Source: Niastella sp966211305
GTDB taxonomy: Bacteria; Bacteroidota; Bacteroidia; Chitinophagales; Chitinophagaceae
Assembly: GCA_966211305.1 (NCBI GenBank)
Contig: CBIHPC010000011.1
Location: 1-64,000, forward strand
Reading direction: 5' to 3'
DNA: 64,000 nucleotides
In this document: piece after piece, positions 33,343-41,138 of the stretch
How positions within the stretch are numbered: the first letter of the stretch is position 1
Layout of the letters: the number at the start of each line of letters is the position of its first letter
Notes under the pieces: model-generated
What the model saw: the letters and a program-made list of their open reading frames with translations, nothing else
Databases searched by the model: none
What the model was told of the DNA's origin: nothing
Program-made: the position numbers and the translations under genes

Positions 33343-33942
33343 CTATTCTTCGTCCTCCTCTTCCTCCTCTTCTTCTTCCTGCTCTGCTTCCCAGTTGATG
33401 CTGTTCTCTGCGATCATGGTGAGATTTTCATCGGTTTGTTTTTCCTCATCCAACGTTTCGCGCAGGATACCGGCTACTTCTTCCTGCCCCATGGTAAGCG
33501 CCAGTTGCACCAGGCTGCCATAGGTGGCAATTTCATAGTGCTCTACTTTTTGGGCGGAAACAATGATACCGGCATCACGGGTCATGCTGCCTTTTTCAGT
33601 TTCTTCGATTACGGTTTCGGCTTCTTTGGTAAGTCCTTCCATGGCCTCGCATTTTTTGGCCTGTGGCTTTTTACCCATCAGCTCAAAAACCTGTTCTACT
33701 CTTGCAACGTGTTCTTCCGTTTGTGCCCTGTGCTCTTCAATTGAACTCTTCAACTCATCTGTGGTAGCAGCTTTTTGCATTTTGGCCAGCGCCTTCACCA
33801 GGTGCTTTTCTGCCCAGTATATGTCTTTAAGTGAATCAACGAAGAATTTTTCCAGCTGGCTATTGCCTGCACCGGTACCGGCAAAGGTTTGTTTTTTTGA
33901 TTTTGATCCTGTACGGCGGGTAGCTGTTCTTGCTTGTGGCAT
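33343..33942 (-). CDS. YciF-type ferritin-like protein (DUF892) with extended termini
   Basis: A 199-residue paralogue of the protein at 30973-31503. The core is the same four-helix bundle: EKFFVDSLKDIYWAEKHLVKALAKMQKAATTDELKSSIEEH and AQKVEHYEIATYGSLVQLALTMGQEEVAGIL. It adds a basic N-terminal extension (ARTATRRTGSKSKKQ) and a very acidic C-terminal tail (EQEEEEEEEEDEE). The charged ends might mediate interaction with DNA or other proteins, or with the basic end of a partner; this is inferred. It has its own terminator. Confidence 0.9.
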   Translation of the reverse strand: MPQARTATRRTGSKSKKQTFAGTGAGNSQLEKFFVDSLKDIYWAEKHLVKALAKMQKAATTDELKSSIEEHRAQTEEHVARVEQVFELMGKKPQAKKCEAMEGLTKEAETVIEETEKGSMTRDAGIIVSAQKVEHYEIATYGSLVQLALTMGQEEVAGILRETLDEEKQTDENLTMIAENSINWEAEQEEEEEEEEDEE

Positions 33943-34046
33943 AAGTAATAGTATTTGAAATGATTTAATAAAAGTTAACTATACAGAGAATTACAAAGCA
34001 TATGCCAGCGGGTAAACCATTTTTTCTACACTATTGTGGAACAGCG

Positions 34047-34499
34047 TCATTCGGCCGCTTCCTTTGGAATAATGGAAATGCTGCCATCCAGCTCCAGCAC
34101 GGCATATTTTATCTGTTCAAGCCGCTCGAGGCCATGCAGGTTGCGGGCTGCTTCGAGCACATCTTCTTCACTTACGCGTGTTTTGTTCGCGCGGTGCTGC
34201 AGCATTTTGCCATCGGCCACTATGATCAGCGGAGAGCCTTCCGTAACCTTTTCAAAACCCCGCCAGTTTTGCTTGATCATGGAAAAGAGGAGATCGGTAC
34301 CTATCAGTGTTGTAATAAGGATGAGCGAAGTGGTAATTGAATAATCTTCCCCTACCAGCGCCTGTTGTGTGACCTCACTTATAATAAGCAGGAGAATGAA
34401 TTCAAAAGGCGTGGTTTGCGCCAGCGTGCGTTTGCCGCTTAGCCTGAAAACAAGCATTAAGAACAGATATATAATAATACCTCTTATAACGGGGTTCAT
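34047..34499 (-). CDS. DUF421 domain membrane protein (YetF-like)
   Basis: A 150-residue protein with three N-terminal membrane helices (GIIIYLFLMLVFRLSGKRTLA, EFILLLIISEVTQQALVG, TSLILITTLIGTDLLFSMI) and a C-terminal cytoplasmic domain (GSPLIIVADGKMLQHRANKTRVSEEDVLEAARNLHGLERLEQIKYAVLELDG shape). This matches the DUF421/YetF family, including the RxxGKRT and TPFEF words. Function unknown; the family is often found in spore or stress contexts. Its ATG starts at 34499, directly after the stop codon of the gene at 34500-35000, with which it forms an operon. Confidence 0.9.
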   Translation of the reverse strand: MNPVIRGIIIYLFLMLVFRLSGKRTLAQTTPFEFILLLIISEVTQQALVGEDYSITTSLILITTLIGTDLLFSMIKQNWRGFEKVTEGSPLIIVADGKMLQHRANKTRVSEEDVLEAARNLHGLERLEQIKYAVLELDGSISIIPKEAAE

Positions 34500-35000
34500 T
34501 TATGGATAAATTTGGTGAGTAATGGTGAATGGGGTTTTGTTGACTACAATTGTTGACGTTACACTGCCAGCCTTTTTTGCCATGAGGCCGCAATGAATAA
34601 TGGCCGTTCCCCGACTGTTGAAATAATAAATAGTCTGACCATCGATCGTTTTGTTTTCAAGCGGCAGCGGATTAATGGATTGCACATGCACATACTGCAT
34701 ATAATGCTGCGGTATTTGCAGCGTAATGGTATCCTTTGCCCCGGTTACTTCAACCGTCAGTTCCGCTTCGCTTTCATAGCGTAAAAAACGTTCATATTTT
34801 ATACTGTTTCCATTCCGGGCCTGGGTCTTATAACTCATCACCCCTGTGCCGAACAATCCCAGAGCGGCCAGTATGAGGCCGGCATACAGAACAGCCCAGC
34901 CGATCTTCTGAATGATCCAGCCTTTTTTATGCTGATGGAGGTTTTCATCCAACTGCAGGTTATGCCGTACGTTCTCAATTGTTTGTTTCTTTGCAGGCAT
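34500..35000 (-). CDS. Membrane-anchored protein of unknown function
   Basis: About 166 residues from the ATG at 35000 (a second ATG at 35018 adds six codons). A soluble N terminus of about 35 residues (QTIENVRHNLQLDENLHQHK) is followed by one membrane helix (IGWAVLYAGLILAALGLFGTGVM). A beta-rich outside domain follows (ELTVEVTGAKDTITLQIPQHYMQYVHV and FNSRGTAIIHCGLM). The family is not recognised. It sits directly upstream of the DUF421 gene with no gap, so the two proteins are made together and may interact. Confidence 0.75.
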   Translation of the reverse strand: MPAKKQTIENVRHNLQLDENLHQHKKGWIIQKIGWAVLYAGLILAALGLFGTGVMSYKTQARNGNSIKYERFLRYESEAELTVEVTGAKDTITLQIPQHYMQYVHVQSINPLPLENKTIDGQTIYYFNSRGTAIIHCGLMAKKAGSVTSTIVVNKTPFTITHQIYP

Positions 35001-35309
35001 TGATATATAATGTTTCAACTATTACTTCAATTTGCCTGCCAGCACAGGTTCGGCCAACGGCCATATCAGGTACAGGCTGAGGAAAAACAAACTGTCCTTA
35101 TTAAAAGGTTGTTGCCATCAATGTACAATTCCCCCTGTTTTCCGGATTTTTTCAAAGGCATGATTATTTCAGTATAAAAAGTTCATTACTTACTCTTCCG
35201 TCTTAGCAGTCATACATATCAAAAGCGAATGAAACGGTAGCGGGCATTGCTGCCAGGACTGCACAACGCTTTCATATTAATTTATTGGAAACACTAAAAC
35301 CATATTTAT

Positions 35310-36293
35310 ATGTTTTACCATGTAAAGGAATTACAATTCAATGCACGGGTATCAAAACCTGATCCTGCATTTGCCACTTTATTACTTGAACAGTTCGGTG
35401 GAGCAAACGGAGAACTGGCTGCCGCCCTTCGTTATTTCGGACAGGCATTCGGCGCCAAAAAGCCATATCCCGATAAGTACGATCTGCTGATGGATATTGC
35501 AACCGAGGAGTTCAGTCATCTCGAGATCGTAGGCGCTACCATTCAAATGCTGCTTACCGGTATTAACGGCGATCTGAAAAACGCAGCCGAAAATTCAGAG
35601 ATCATGAAGCTGATAAACGGCAAAGCCGCGAAAGAGCAGATCATTCACGAGGCCATGACAGCGCCGCAGTTCCTGGTAGCCAGCGGGGGTACACCGGCTT
35701 ATACCAATACACAGGGGGTTCCCTGGACGGCGGCTTATATCAATGGCGATTGTACCGGCGATCTGACGGCAGACCTTCGGTCAGACATAGCCGCGGAATC
35801 ACGCGCTAAAATGGTGTACGAATATTTGTTACAGTTCACCGACGATCCTTTTGTAAAGGAAACGCTGCGGTTCCTGATGACAAGAGAGGTTGCGCATTTT
35901 CAAATGTTCGAAGCTGCGCTCGAAGACATTAAACCGAATTTCCCGCCGGGTGTACTGCAAAGCGATCCCCGTTACAGCAACCAGTATTTCAACATGAGCA
36001 CCGGCAATGACTTCACCGGCCCATGGAACACCGGTGAAACAAGTAAAATGGGGGAAGCCTACCAGTATATTGAAGACCCGATACGATTTGTAATGGAAAC
36101 AAATGGCTTACAGGGCCAGACCCCACATGGCACCCATCGCACCATGGAAACGGTTGAACAGGCCGACAAAGAGCTGAGCAAGCTGCGCCGGACTGAGATC
36201 AATATAGCAGCGCCCATGGGTGAGCAACAACAATGGGATGTACCCTCACCGGGTATGGGCGGCCCTGAAAAGGGAAAAAAAGGAATTATATGA
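35310..36293 (+). CDS. Manganese catalase
   Basis: A 327-residue non-haem catalase that breaks down hydrogen peroxide at a dimanganese centre. The four-helix bundle carries the ligands: Glu in FGGANGELAAALRYFGQ, Glu/His in DIATEEFSHLEIVGATIQM, Glu in IAAESRAKMVYEYLLQ and Glu/His in LMTREVAHFQMFEAALEDI. The start MFYHVKELQFNARVSKPDP is typical. The C-terminal extension (GTHRTMETVEQADKELSKL) is present. The stop codon overlaps the start codon of the DsbA-like gene by four bases (ATGA), so the two are translationally coupled. Confidence 0.95.
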   Translation: MFYHVKELQFNARVSKPDPAFATLLLEQFGGANGELAAALRYFGQAFGAKKPYPDKYDLLMDIATEEFSHLEIVGATIQMLLTGINGDLKNAAENSEIMKLINGKAAKEQIIHEAMTAPQFLVASGGTPAYTNTQGVPWTAAYINGDCTGDLTADLRSDIAAESRAKMVYEYLLQFTDDPFVKETLRFLMTREVAHFQMFEAALEDIKPNFPPGVLQSDPRYSNQYFNMSTGNDFTGPWNTGETSKMGEAYQYIEDPIRFVMETNGLQGQTPHGTHRTMETVEQADKELSKLRRTEINIAAPMGEQQQWDVPSPGMGGPEKGKKGII

Positions 36294-36979
36294 CCATGAA
36301 AAACAGCGATCAGGAAAGCGCCACTCCGGAAAAGCAGGGCGGAAGTACAATAAGCATTGTTTATTATACCGATCCGCTTTGCTGCTGGAGCTGGGCGTTG
36401 GACAAACAACTGGCGCATCTTGAAAAAAAATGGCCGGGCGGTATTACCTGGCGGTATTGTATGGGCGGACTACTTCCCGGCTGGAACCAGTTTGCAGATC
36501 ATCACAACTGCATTATGCGGCCGGCGCAGATGGGCCCCATGTGGATGCAGGCCGGTGAAACGCTGCAACTCGACCTAGCGCATCGCATCTGGGTAACCGA
36601 CCCGCCGGCTTCCTCCTACCCCGCATGCATAGCCGTTAAATGCGCCGAAATACAATCGGCCGTTGCCGGCCGGCATTACCTGCATTTTGTACGCAAGGCT
36701 GTTATGGAACATGGATTGAATATTTCGCGGCACGAAGTATTGCACCAGGTAGCCGAAGACGTAGCGGGTATAACTAACCAGTTCTCTGTAACCAGGTTCT
36801 TACAGGACATGGAAAATAACGCGGCACTGGAACTATTCAGAAAAGACCTGCAGGAAACAAAATACCGGAACATCAACCGTTTCCCCACCCTTGTAATACA
36901 ACGCCCGGAAGCGCGCGGTGTGGTAGTGACCGGATACCGGCCTGCCGATGTATTGTTACATATTATCAATGACGCGTAA
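36290..36979 (+). CDS. DsbA/FrnE-family protein coupled to Mn-catalase
   Basis: A 229-residue thioredoxin-fold protein of the DsbA (DSBA-oxidoreductase) superfamily, without signal peptide and therefore cytoplasmic. The active-site loop reads YYTDPLCCWSWALDKQL: Cys-Cys-Trp-Ser instead of the normal Cys-x-x-Cys, so the second active-site cysteine is missing. Later helices (RPAQMGPMWMQ, PASSYPACIAVKCAEIQ) and the cis-Pro region (RFPTLVIQRPEARG) are normal. It may act as a glutathione-S-transferase-like or chaperone-type relative rather than a dithiol oxidase. ATGA overlap with the catalase gene indicates a joint role in peroxide defence. Confidence 0.88.
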   Translation: MTMKNSDQESATPEKQGGSTISIVYYTDPLCCWSWALDKQLAHLEKKWPGGITWRYCMGGLLPGWNQFADHHNCIMRPAQMGPMWMQAGETLQLDLAHRIWVTDPPASSYPACIAVKCAEIQSAVAGRHYLHFVRKAVMEHGLNISRHEVLHQVAEDVAGITNQFSVTRFLQDMENNAALELFRKDLQETKYRNINRFPTLVIQRPEARGVVVTGYRPADVLLHIINDA

Positions 36980-37142
36980 GAAAATGAAGCCTATGATACA
37001 GATAATGCCATTGAATTCGAGTACAGGTAAAAAACATATTACGCCCTTGTACGAATTAAAGAAGGGCATCCGACGGAATATCATATAACCGTTCAACGGA
37101 GTGAATGTTGCGTTATACACTGAAAATGGCGAAGGTGCGGAC

Positions 37143-37172
37143 CTGTTCATGCGAAGTATGGTAGCCGATCAT
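37143..37172 (-). pseudogene. Possible remnant of an LLM-class flavin oxidoreductase N terminus
   Basis: On the minus strand the ten residues MIGYHTSHEQ appear. I recall this as the opening of a group of luciferase-like (LLM) flavin oxidoreductases (GYHASHEQF). The reading frame then diverges and stops. It lies in the 343-bp gap between the DsbA-like gene and groL. Ten residues are few, so chance similarity cannot be excluded. Confidence 0.25.
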
Positions 37173-37263
37173 TGTCAAAACAATCTTTTTATTGCGTATT
37201 AATTTCCTCAATCGCAGCACATGTTGGTTTACCTGCATACAAATTCCCGGCCGCCATAGATGC

Positions 37264-37300
37264 AAAGAAAAACCCCCGGCGTTACGGCGCCGGGGATTCA
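37264..37300 (-). terminator. Terminator after groL
   Basis: CCCCGGCG pairs with CGCCGGGG around a six-base loop (ttacgg). On the minus strand a TTTTT run follows. It lies just beyond the groL stop codon (37323). Confidence 0.85.
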
Positions 37301-37322
37301 ACAGAATAACTACAACACACAA

Positions 37323-38951
37323 CTAGTAATCCATGCCACTCATGGCAGGTGAAGGAACAGCGGTTGTTTCATTTTTTGGTTTATCGGCCACTACGCATTC
37401 GGTGGTGAGTAACATGCCTGCAACCGAAGCGGCATGCTCTATGGCTACCCTCGATACCTTGGTAGGATCGATAACGCCGGCCGACAACAGGTTCTCATAT
37501 TGTTCGGTACTGGCGTTAAAGCCATAATCGCCGGCGCCCTGTTTGATGGTTTGCACCACAATACTGCCTTCGAGGCCGCAGTTGCGAACGATCTGGCGCA
37601 ATGGCTCTTCCACAGCGCGTTTTATAATGGCTATACCGGTTGTTTCATCTTCGTTTTTGCCTTGCAGTTGCTCAAGCGCCTGGCTGGCCCTGATATAGGC
37701 AACGCCCCCGCCAGGCACTATGCCTTCTTCAACCGCCGCACGCGTTGCATGCAGCGCGTCGTCGACCCGGTCTTTCTTTTCTTTCATCTCCACTTCGGTT
37801 GCGGCGCCTACATACAGTACGGCCACGCCGCCGGTTAATTTGGCCAGCCGCTCCTGCAATTTTTCTTTATCGTAATCGGAAGTGGTTACAGCCATTTGCG
37901 ACTTGATCTGGTTGATGCGTGCTTTGATGGCATCCTTTTCACCGGCGCCACCTACTATTGTCGTATTGTCTTTGTCGATAGTAACGGTTTCAGCAGAACC
38001 AAGGTGGTTCAGTTCCACATTTTCGAGCGTGTAACCCTGTTCTTCGCTGATAACGGTGCCATTGGTAAGCACGGCAATATCCTGCAGCATTTCCTTACGG
38101 CGGTCGCCAAAGCCGGGCGCCTTTACGGCAGCCACCTTAAGGGTACCACGCAGTTTATTCACTACCAGGGTAGCCAGCGCTTCGCCTTCGAGGTCTTCGG
38201 CAATGATCAATATCGGGCGGCCGGTTTTTGCGGTCTTCTCCAGCACACCGAGAATATCTTTCATTGCAGAGATCTTTTTATCGTAGATGAGAATGTAAGG
38301 ACGCTCGAGCTCGGCCTGCATCTTTTCGGTATTGGTTACAAAATACGGAGAGATATAGCCCCGGTCGAACTGCATACCTTCTACAACTTCTACGGTGGTG
38401 TCGGTGCCTTTGGCTTCTTCCACGGTGATCACCCCTTCATTGCCCACTTTAGTGAAAGCCTTTGCTATCAGTTCGCCAATGGCTTCGTCGTTATTGGCAG
38501 AGATGGTAGCTACCTGGCGAATTTTGTCAGTTTCGGCGCCGATGGTTTGCGATTGTTCGCGCAGGCTTTTTACAATAGCCTCCACGCCTTTATCGATGCC
38601 TCGTTTCAGGTCCATCGGGTTGGCGCCGGCGGCCACATTTTTCAGTCCTTCATGAATAATCGCCTGCGCCAGTACCGTAGCCGTGGTAGTTCCGTCACCG
38701 GCCATATCGGCTGTTTTGGAAGCCACTTCCTTTACCATTTGCGCGCCCATGTTCTCGAGCGGGTCGTCCAGTTCAATTTCTTTGGCAACACTAACCCCGT
38801 CCTTGGTGATGGCTGGTGCGCCGAATTTCTTTTCAAGAACTACATTACGTCCTTTGGGACCGAGGGTCACTTTTACAGCGTTGGCTAAAATATCAACGCC
38901 TTTCTTCATCTGGTTCCTGGCTGTTACATCAAAAAACAATTGTTTCGACAT
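37323..38951 (-). CDS. groL: Chaperonin GroEL
   Basis: A 542-residue 60-kDa chaperonin. It has the full set of family motifs: VDILANAVKVTLGPKGRNVVLEKK, DGVSVAKEIELDDPLENMGAQ, VASKTADMAGDGTTTATVLAQ, the apical domain (EGMQFDRGYISPYFVTN) and KVAAVKAPGFGDRRKEML. The C-terminal end is PAMSGMDY rather than the common repeated GGM tail. It forms double rings with GroES (39016-39297), whose gene lies upstream on the same strand with a 64-bp gap, the usual groSL order. No CIRCE inverted repeat was found, so regulation is not by HrcA as far as I can see. Confidence 0.98.
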   Translation of the reverse strand: MSKQLFFDVTARNQMKKGVDILANAVKVTLGPKGRNVVLEKKFGAPAITKDGVSVAKEIELDDPLENMGAQMVKEVASKTADMAGDGTTTATVLAQAIIHEGLKNVAAGANPMDLKRGIDKGVEAIVKSLREQSQTIGAETDKIRQVATISANNDEAIGELIAKAFTKVGNEGVITVEEAKGTDTTVEVVEGMQFDRGYISPYFVTNTEKMQAELERPYILIYDKKISAMKDILGVLEKTAKTGRPILIIAEDLEGEALATLVVNKLRGTLKVAAVKAPGFGDRRKEMLQDIAVLTNGTVISEEQGYTLENVELNHLGSAETVTIDKDNTTIVGGAGEKDAIKARINQIKSQMAVTTSDYDKEKLQERLAKLTGGVAVLYVGAATEVEMKEKKDRVDDALHATRAAVEEGIVPGGGVAYIRASQALEQLQGKNEDETTGIAIIKRAVEEPLRQIVRNCGLEGSIVVQTIKQGAGDYGFNASTEQYENLLSAGVIDPTKVSRVAIEHAASVAGMLLTTECVVADKPKNETTAVPSPAMSGMDY

Positions 38952-39015
38952 AGCTCATTTGATTTTTTAGCGGTTGTAAATAAAAGATCAGCATTAAATT
39001 GAATGTACAATGCGC

Positions 39016-39297
39016 TTACAGGATGGCGAAGATATCCGACTCCCGCATAATGAGCAGTTGCTCTCCTTCATACTGGAATTCGGTTCCGGCGTATTTGCCA
39101 TACAATACCTTATCGCCCTGTTTTACGGTTACGGGTTCATCTTTTTTACCCGGCCCTGCAGCCACTACGATACCGAGTTGCGGTTTCTCTTTTGCTGTAT
39201 CGGGAATAATGATACCGCCGGCTGTTTTGTCGGCCGATGGTGCGGGTTTAATGATCACCCTGTCGTGCAATGGAACGGCTTTTACGTTTTCTGCCAT
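39016..39297 (-). CDS. groS: Co-chaperonin GroES
   Basis: A 93-residue co-chaperonin (MAENVKAVPLHDRVIIKPAPSADKTAGG start). The mobile loop contains AGGIIIPDTAKEKPQ and the core has KVLYGKYAGTEFQYEGEQLLIM. The frame is open much further upstream, but the ATG at 39297 is the normal start and the extra region has no family match. It forms the lid on GroEL and is the first gene of the groSL operon. A -7-like sequence TGACTTTG (39332-39325) lies 28 bp upstream. Confidence 0.97.
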   Translation of the reverse strand: MAENVKAVPLHDRVIIKPAPSADKTAGGIIIPDTAKEKPQLGIVVAAGPGKKDEPVTVKQGDKVLYGKYAGTEFQYEGEQLLIMRESDIFAIL

Positions 39298-39324
39298 AAT
39301 AGATGATTTTGAATTGGTTAAAAA

Positions 39325-39332
39325 CAAAGTCA
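39325..39332 (-). promoter_or_regulatory. Possible -7 element of the groSL operon
   Basis: TGACTTTG on the minus strand differs from TAnnTTTG by one base and would start transcription about 20 bp before the groS ATG. No matching -33 TTG was found and no CIRCE element is present. Confidence 0.35.
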
Positions 39333-39567
39333 GATTTATTGCTTTTAAAAAGCCAGGTAAAATGGGCTTCCAAGTAGCGTGCCATTGGGCAAAACAGGCC
39401 GGAAGCTGAAAAAAATGCAGGATAAATTTGCAGTTTGTCAATGACAGACGGCGGCGGTATTGCCAAATTTTCACTTCGCCGTGCGGCCCCGGTGCGGCGC
39501 AGAAATTGCAAAACATATAGAGATCCCGATCTTGCTATTGCTATTTCATTATTCAACACCATGTATT

Positions 39568-39855
39568 ATGAAAAATAAAAAGCCACAAAACGAGGAACAG
39601 GGAAAAGGTGGTCATGAACCCAAACCGGCCAACATTGAAAATGAGGAAAAACAATTAGAGAATAAAACAGATACTGCGCCGGATGAATTTATATCGCCCA
39701 ACGCCGATACCGATCAGCCGATGGATGGCCATGTAGTAAATGATGCCGTGTTGTTCGGCGAAGCGCACGCTCAATACAATATTGACAACCTGCCGGAAAA
39801 TAAAAAGAACCCGGGCAAACCGAAAAAAAAGGATGTTGAGAAAGGCGGACTGTAA
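39568..39855 (+). CDS. Small charged, probably disordered protein
   Basis: About 95 residues from the ATG at 39568. The sequence is almost entirely polar: MKNKKPQNEEQGKGGHEPKP, ANIENEEKQLENKTDTAPDE and a Lys-rich end KKNPGKPKKKDVEKGG. Only the segment DAVLFGEAHAQYNIDNLP looks ordered. No family is recognised. It is close to the groSL operon and to the Crp-type gene. Given the stress-related surroundings it could be a stress-linked disordered protein, but this is speculation. Confidence 0.55.
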   Translation: MKNKKPQNEEQGKGGHEPKPANIENEEKQLENKTDTAPDEFISPNADTDQPMDGHVVNDAVLFGEAHAQYNIDNLPENKKNPGKPKKKDVEKGGL

Positions 39856-39870
39856 GCTGTGAAGTTCTCT

Positions 39871-39878
39871 TACATTTG
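39871..39878 (+). promoter_or_regulatory. -7 promoter element of the Crp/Fnr-type gene
   Basis: TACATTTG matches TAnnTTTG exactly and overlaps the TTG codon at 39876. Transcription would begin near 39885, so the GTG at 39900 is a better start codon. The -33 site is not evident. Confidence 0.45.
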
Positions 39879-39899
39879 CCGGTAAGCAAATACCAACCG

Positions 39900-40475
39900 G
39901 TGATACAACAACTTGCAACGCATATAAGAAAGTTTTGCGCCATAGATCCGGAGAAAATAAATGAACTTGAACCCTGGTTTGAGCAGCGGACCTTTCGCAA
40001 AAAACAGTTCCTGCTGCAGGAGGGCGAGCATTGTAACGAAAAATTCTTTATCGTAAAAGGGTGTGTATACATCTATTACCTGCGGCAGAATGGCATTGAA
40101 CAAACGATCGATTTTGCGATTGAGAACTGGTGGACATCGGATTTTATGGCCTTTCAACGGCATACAACTGCACAATTCTCCATCCGTGCCGTAGAAACTA
40201 CTTCCGTTTTATCCATTACAGCGGAACGCCAGCGCCAGCTGCTCGAAAAAGTGCCGGAGCTCAACAGCTATTTTCATTTTGTATTTCAGCAATCCTATGC
40301 CGCCTCGCAGGTAAGGATCAGGAAGTTGTATGAGCTTTCGAAAGAGGAGCTTTACCGTGATTTCAGCCGGCAGTTTCCCGAATTCGTCCAACGCGTACCA
40401 CAATACCTGCTGGCCTCTTTCCTGGGTTTTACGCCCGAATATTTAAGCGAAATAAGGAAGAAGTACATTTCTTAA
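39900..40475 (+). CDS. Crp/Fnr-family transcriptional regulator
   Basis: About 191 residues from the GTG at 39900 (frame open to a TTG at 39876, which overlaps a promoter element). N-terminal cyclic-nucleotide-binding fold: IQQLATHIRKFCAIDPEKINELEPWFEQRTFRKKQFLLQEGEHCNEKFFIVKG. The second part (YYLRQNGIEQTIDFA) lacks the classical RSA.. cAMP-binding Arg-Ser pair, so it may not bind cAMP. The C-terminal part carries a short winged helix (YLLASFLGFTPEYLSEIRKKY). It lies upstream of an AhpD-like gene on the same strand, typical for Bacteroidota regulator/AhpD pairs. Confidence 0.88.
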   Translation: MIQQLATHIRKFCAIDPEKINELEPWFEQRTFRKKQFLLQEGEHCNEKFFIVKGCVYIYYLRQNGIEQTIDFAIENWWTSDFMAFQRHTTAQFSIRAVETTSVLSITAERQRQLLEKVPELNSYFHFVFQQSYAASQVRIRKLYELSKEELYRDFSRQFPEFVQRVPQYLLASFLGFTPEYLSEIRKKYIS

Positions 40476-40541
40476 ACCAGTTTAAGGAAACGGGTATTTT
40501 TGATTGTGAACTTTGGGTCTGAAAATAAAAAACAATCAAAT

Positions 40542-40991
40542 ATGCTTAAAGTAGTTAAACATCGCTTGGATGTATGGAAAGAAGAACCCCTGTATTGGGA
40601 CCATATAGCAGCAATAGATAAACGCCTTATAGCTTCTGCGGTACCGCGGCACCTGATAGAGCTCATTAAGATCAGGGTATCACAAATAAACAAATGTGTT
40701 TTTTGTATCGACTATCATACCGCCGACGCGTTGAAACTGGGCGAATTGCAGCGCCGGATCTTTGCGCTCTCTGCGTGGGAAGAAAGCCCGCTGTTCAGCG
40801 AAAGCGAAAAAAGCGCGCTTAAGGTAGCAGAAGAAATAACCCATATTTCCGTATCGGGCGTTTCGGATGCAGCTTATGAAAAACTGAAAACTTTTTTCGA
40901 TGCTAAGGAAATAGCGGATATCATTATATGCATCAGCCATATCAATTTCCTTAACCGGGTTGGCATATCGACCAAAACGGTGGCATTGTAG
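40542..40991 (+). CDS. Carboxymuconolactone decarboxylase/AhpD-family protein
   Basis: About 149 residues from the ATG at 40542. The CMD/AhpD fold is shown by HLIELIKIRVSQINKCVFCIDYHTADALK, which contains the redox CxxC (CVFC) and the partner His in the expected spacing (CxxCxxxH). It is an alkylhydroperoxidase-like protein that would help reduce organic peroxides or other electrophiles. It lies 66 bp after the Crp-type regulator, which probably controls it. A terminator follows (41015-41047). Confidence 0.9.
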   Translation: MLKVVKHRLDVWKEEPLYWDHIAAIDKRLIASAVPRHLIELIKIRVSQINKCVFCIDYHTADALKLGELQRRIFALSAWEESPLFSESEKSALKVAEEITHISVSGVSDAAYEKLKTFFDAKEIADIIICISHINFLNRVGISTKTVAL

Positions 40992-41014
40992 TAAGCAGGA
41001 AAAAGATAAACAAA

Positions 41015-41047
41015 AAAAAGAGGCCGTATCAAAGTGGCCTCTTTTTA
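41015..41047 (+). terminator. Terminator after the AhpD-like gene
   Basis: AAAAAGAGGCC (41015-41025) and GGCCTCTTTTT (41036-41046) form an 11-bp stem with a 10-nt loop and a T-run. It lies about 25 bp after the stop codon. Confidence 0.9.
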
Positions 41048-41138
41048 TTCGGGTACCTGATGAAGTCAGCTAGCCGTTTAAGCGATCCTCCAGGTTCGCT
41101 TACGTTTGATGCAACCCCCAATATAATAGCAAACCGAA

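Noticed and set aside
37896..38888. A 330-codon plus-strand frame
   Set aside because: It is antisense to groL, which is certain.
38900..39340. CIRCE operator for groSL
   Set aside because: No TTAGCACTC-type inverted repeat could be found on either strand.
39298..39516. N-terminal extension of the GroES frame
   Set aside because: GroES starts MAENVKAVPLHDRV; the extra 73 codons show no family match and include the promoter region.
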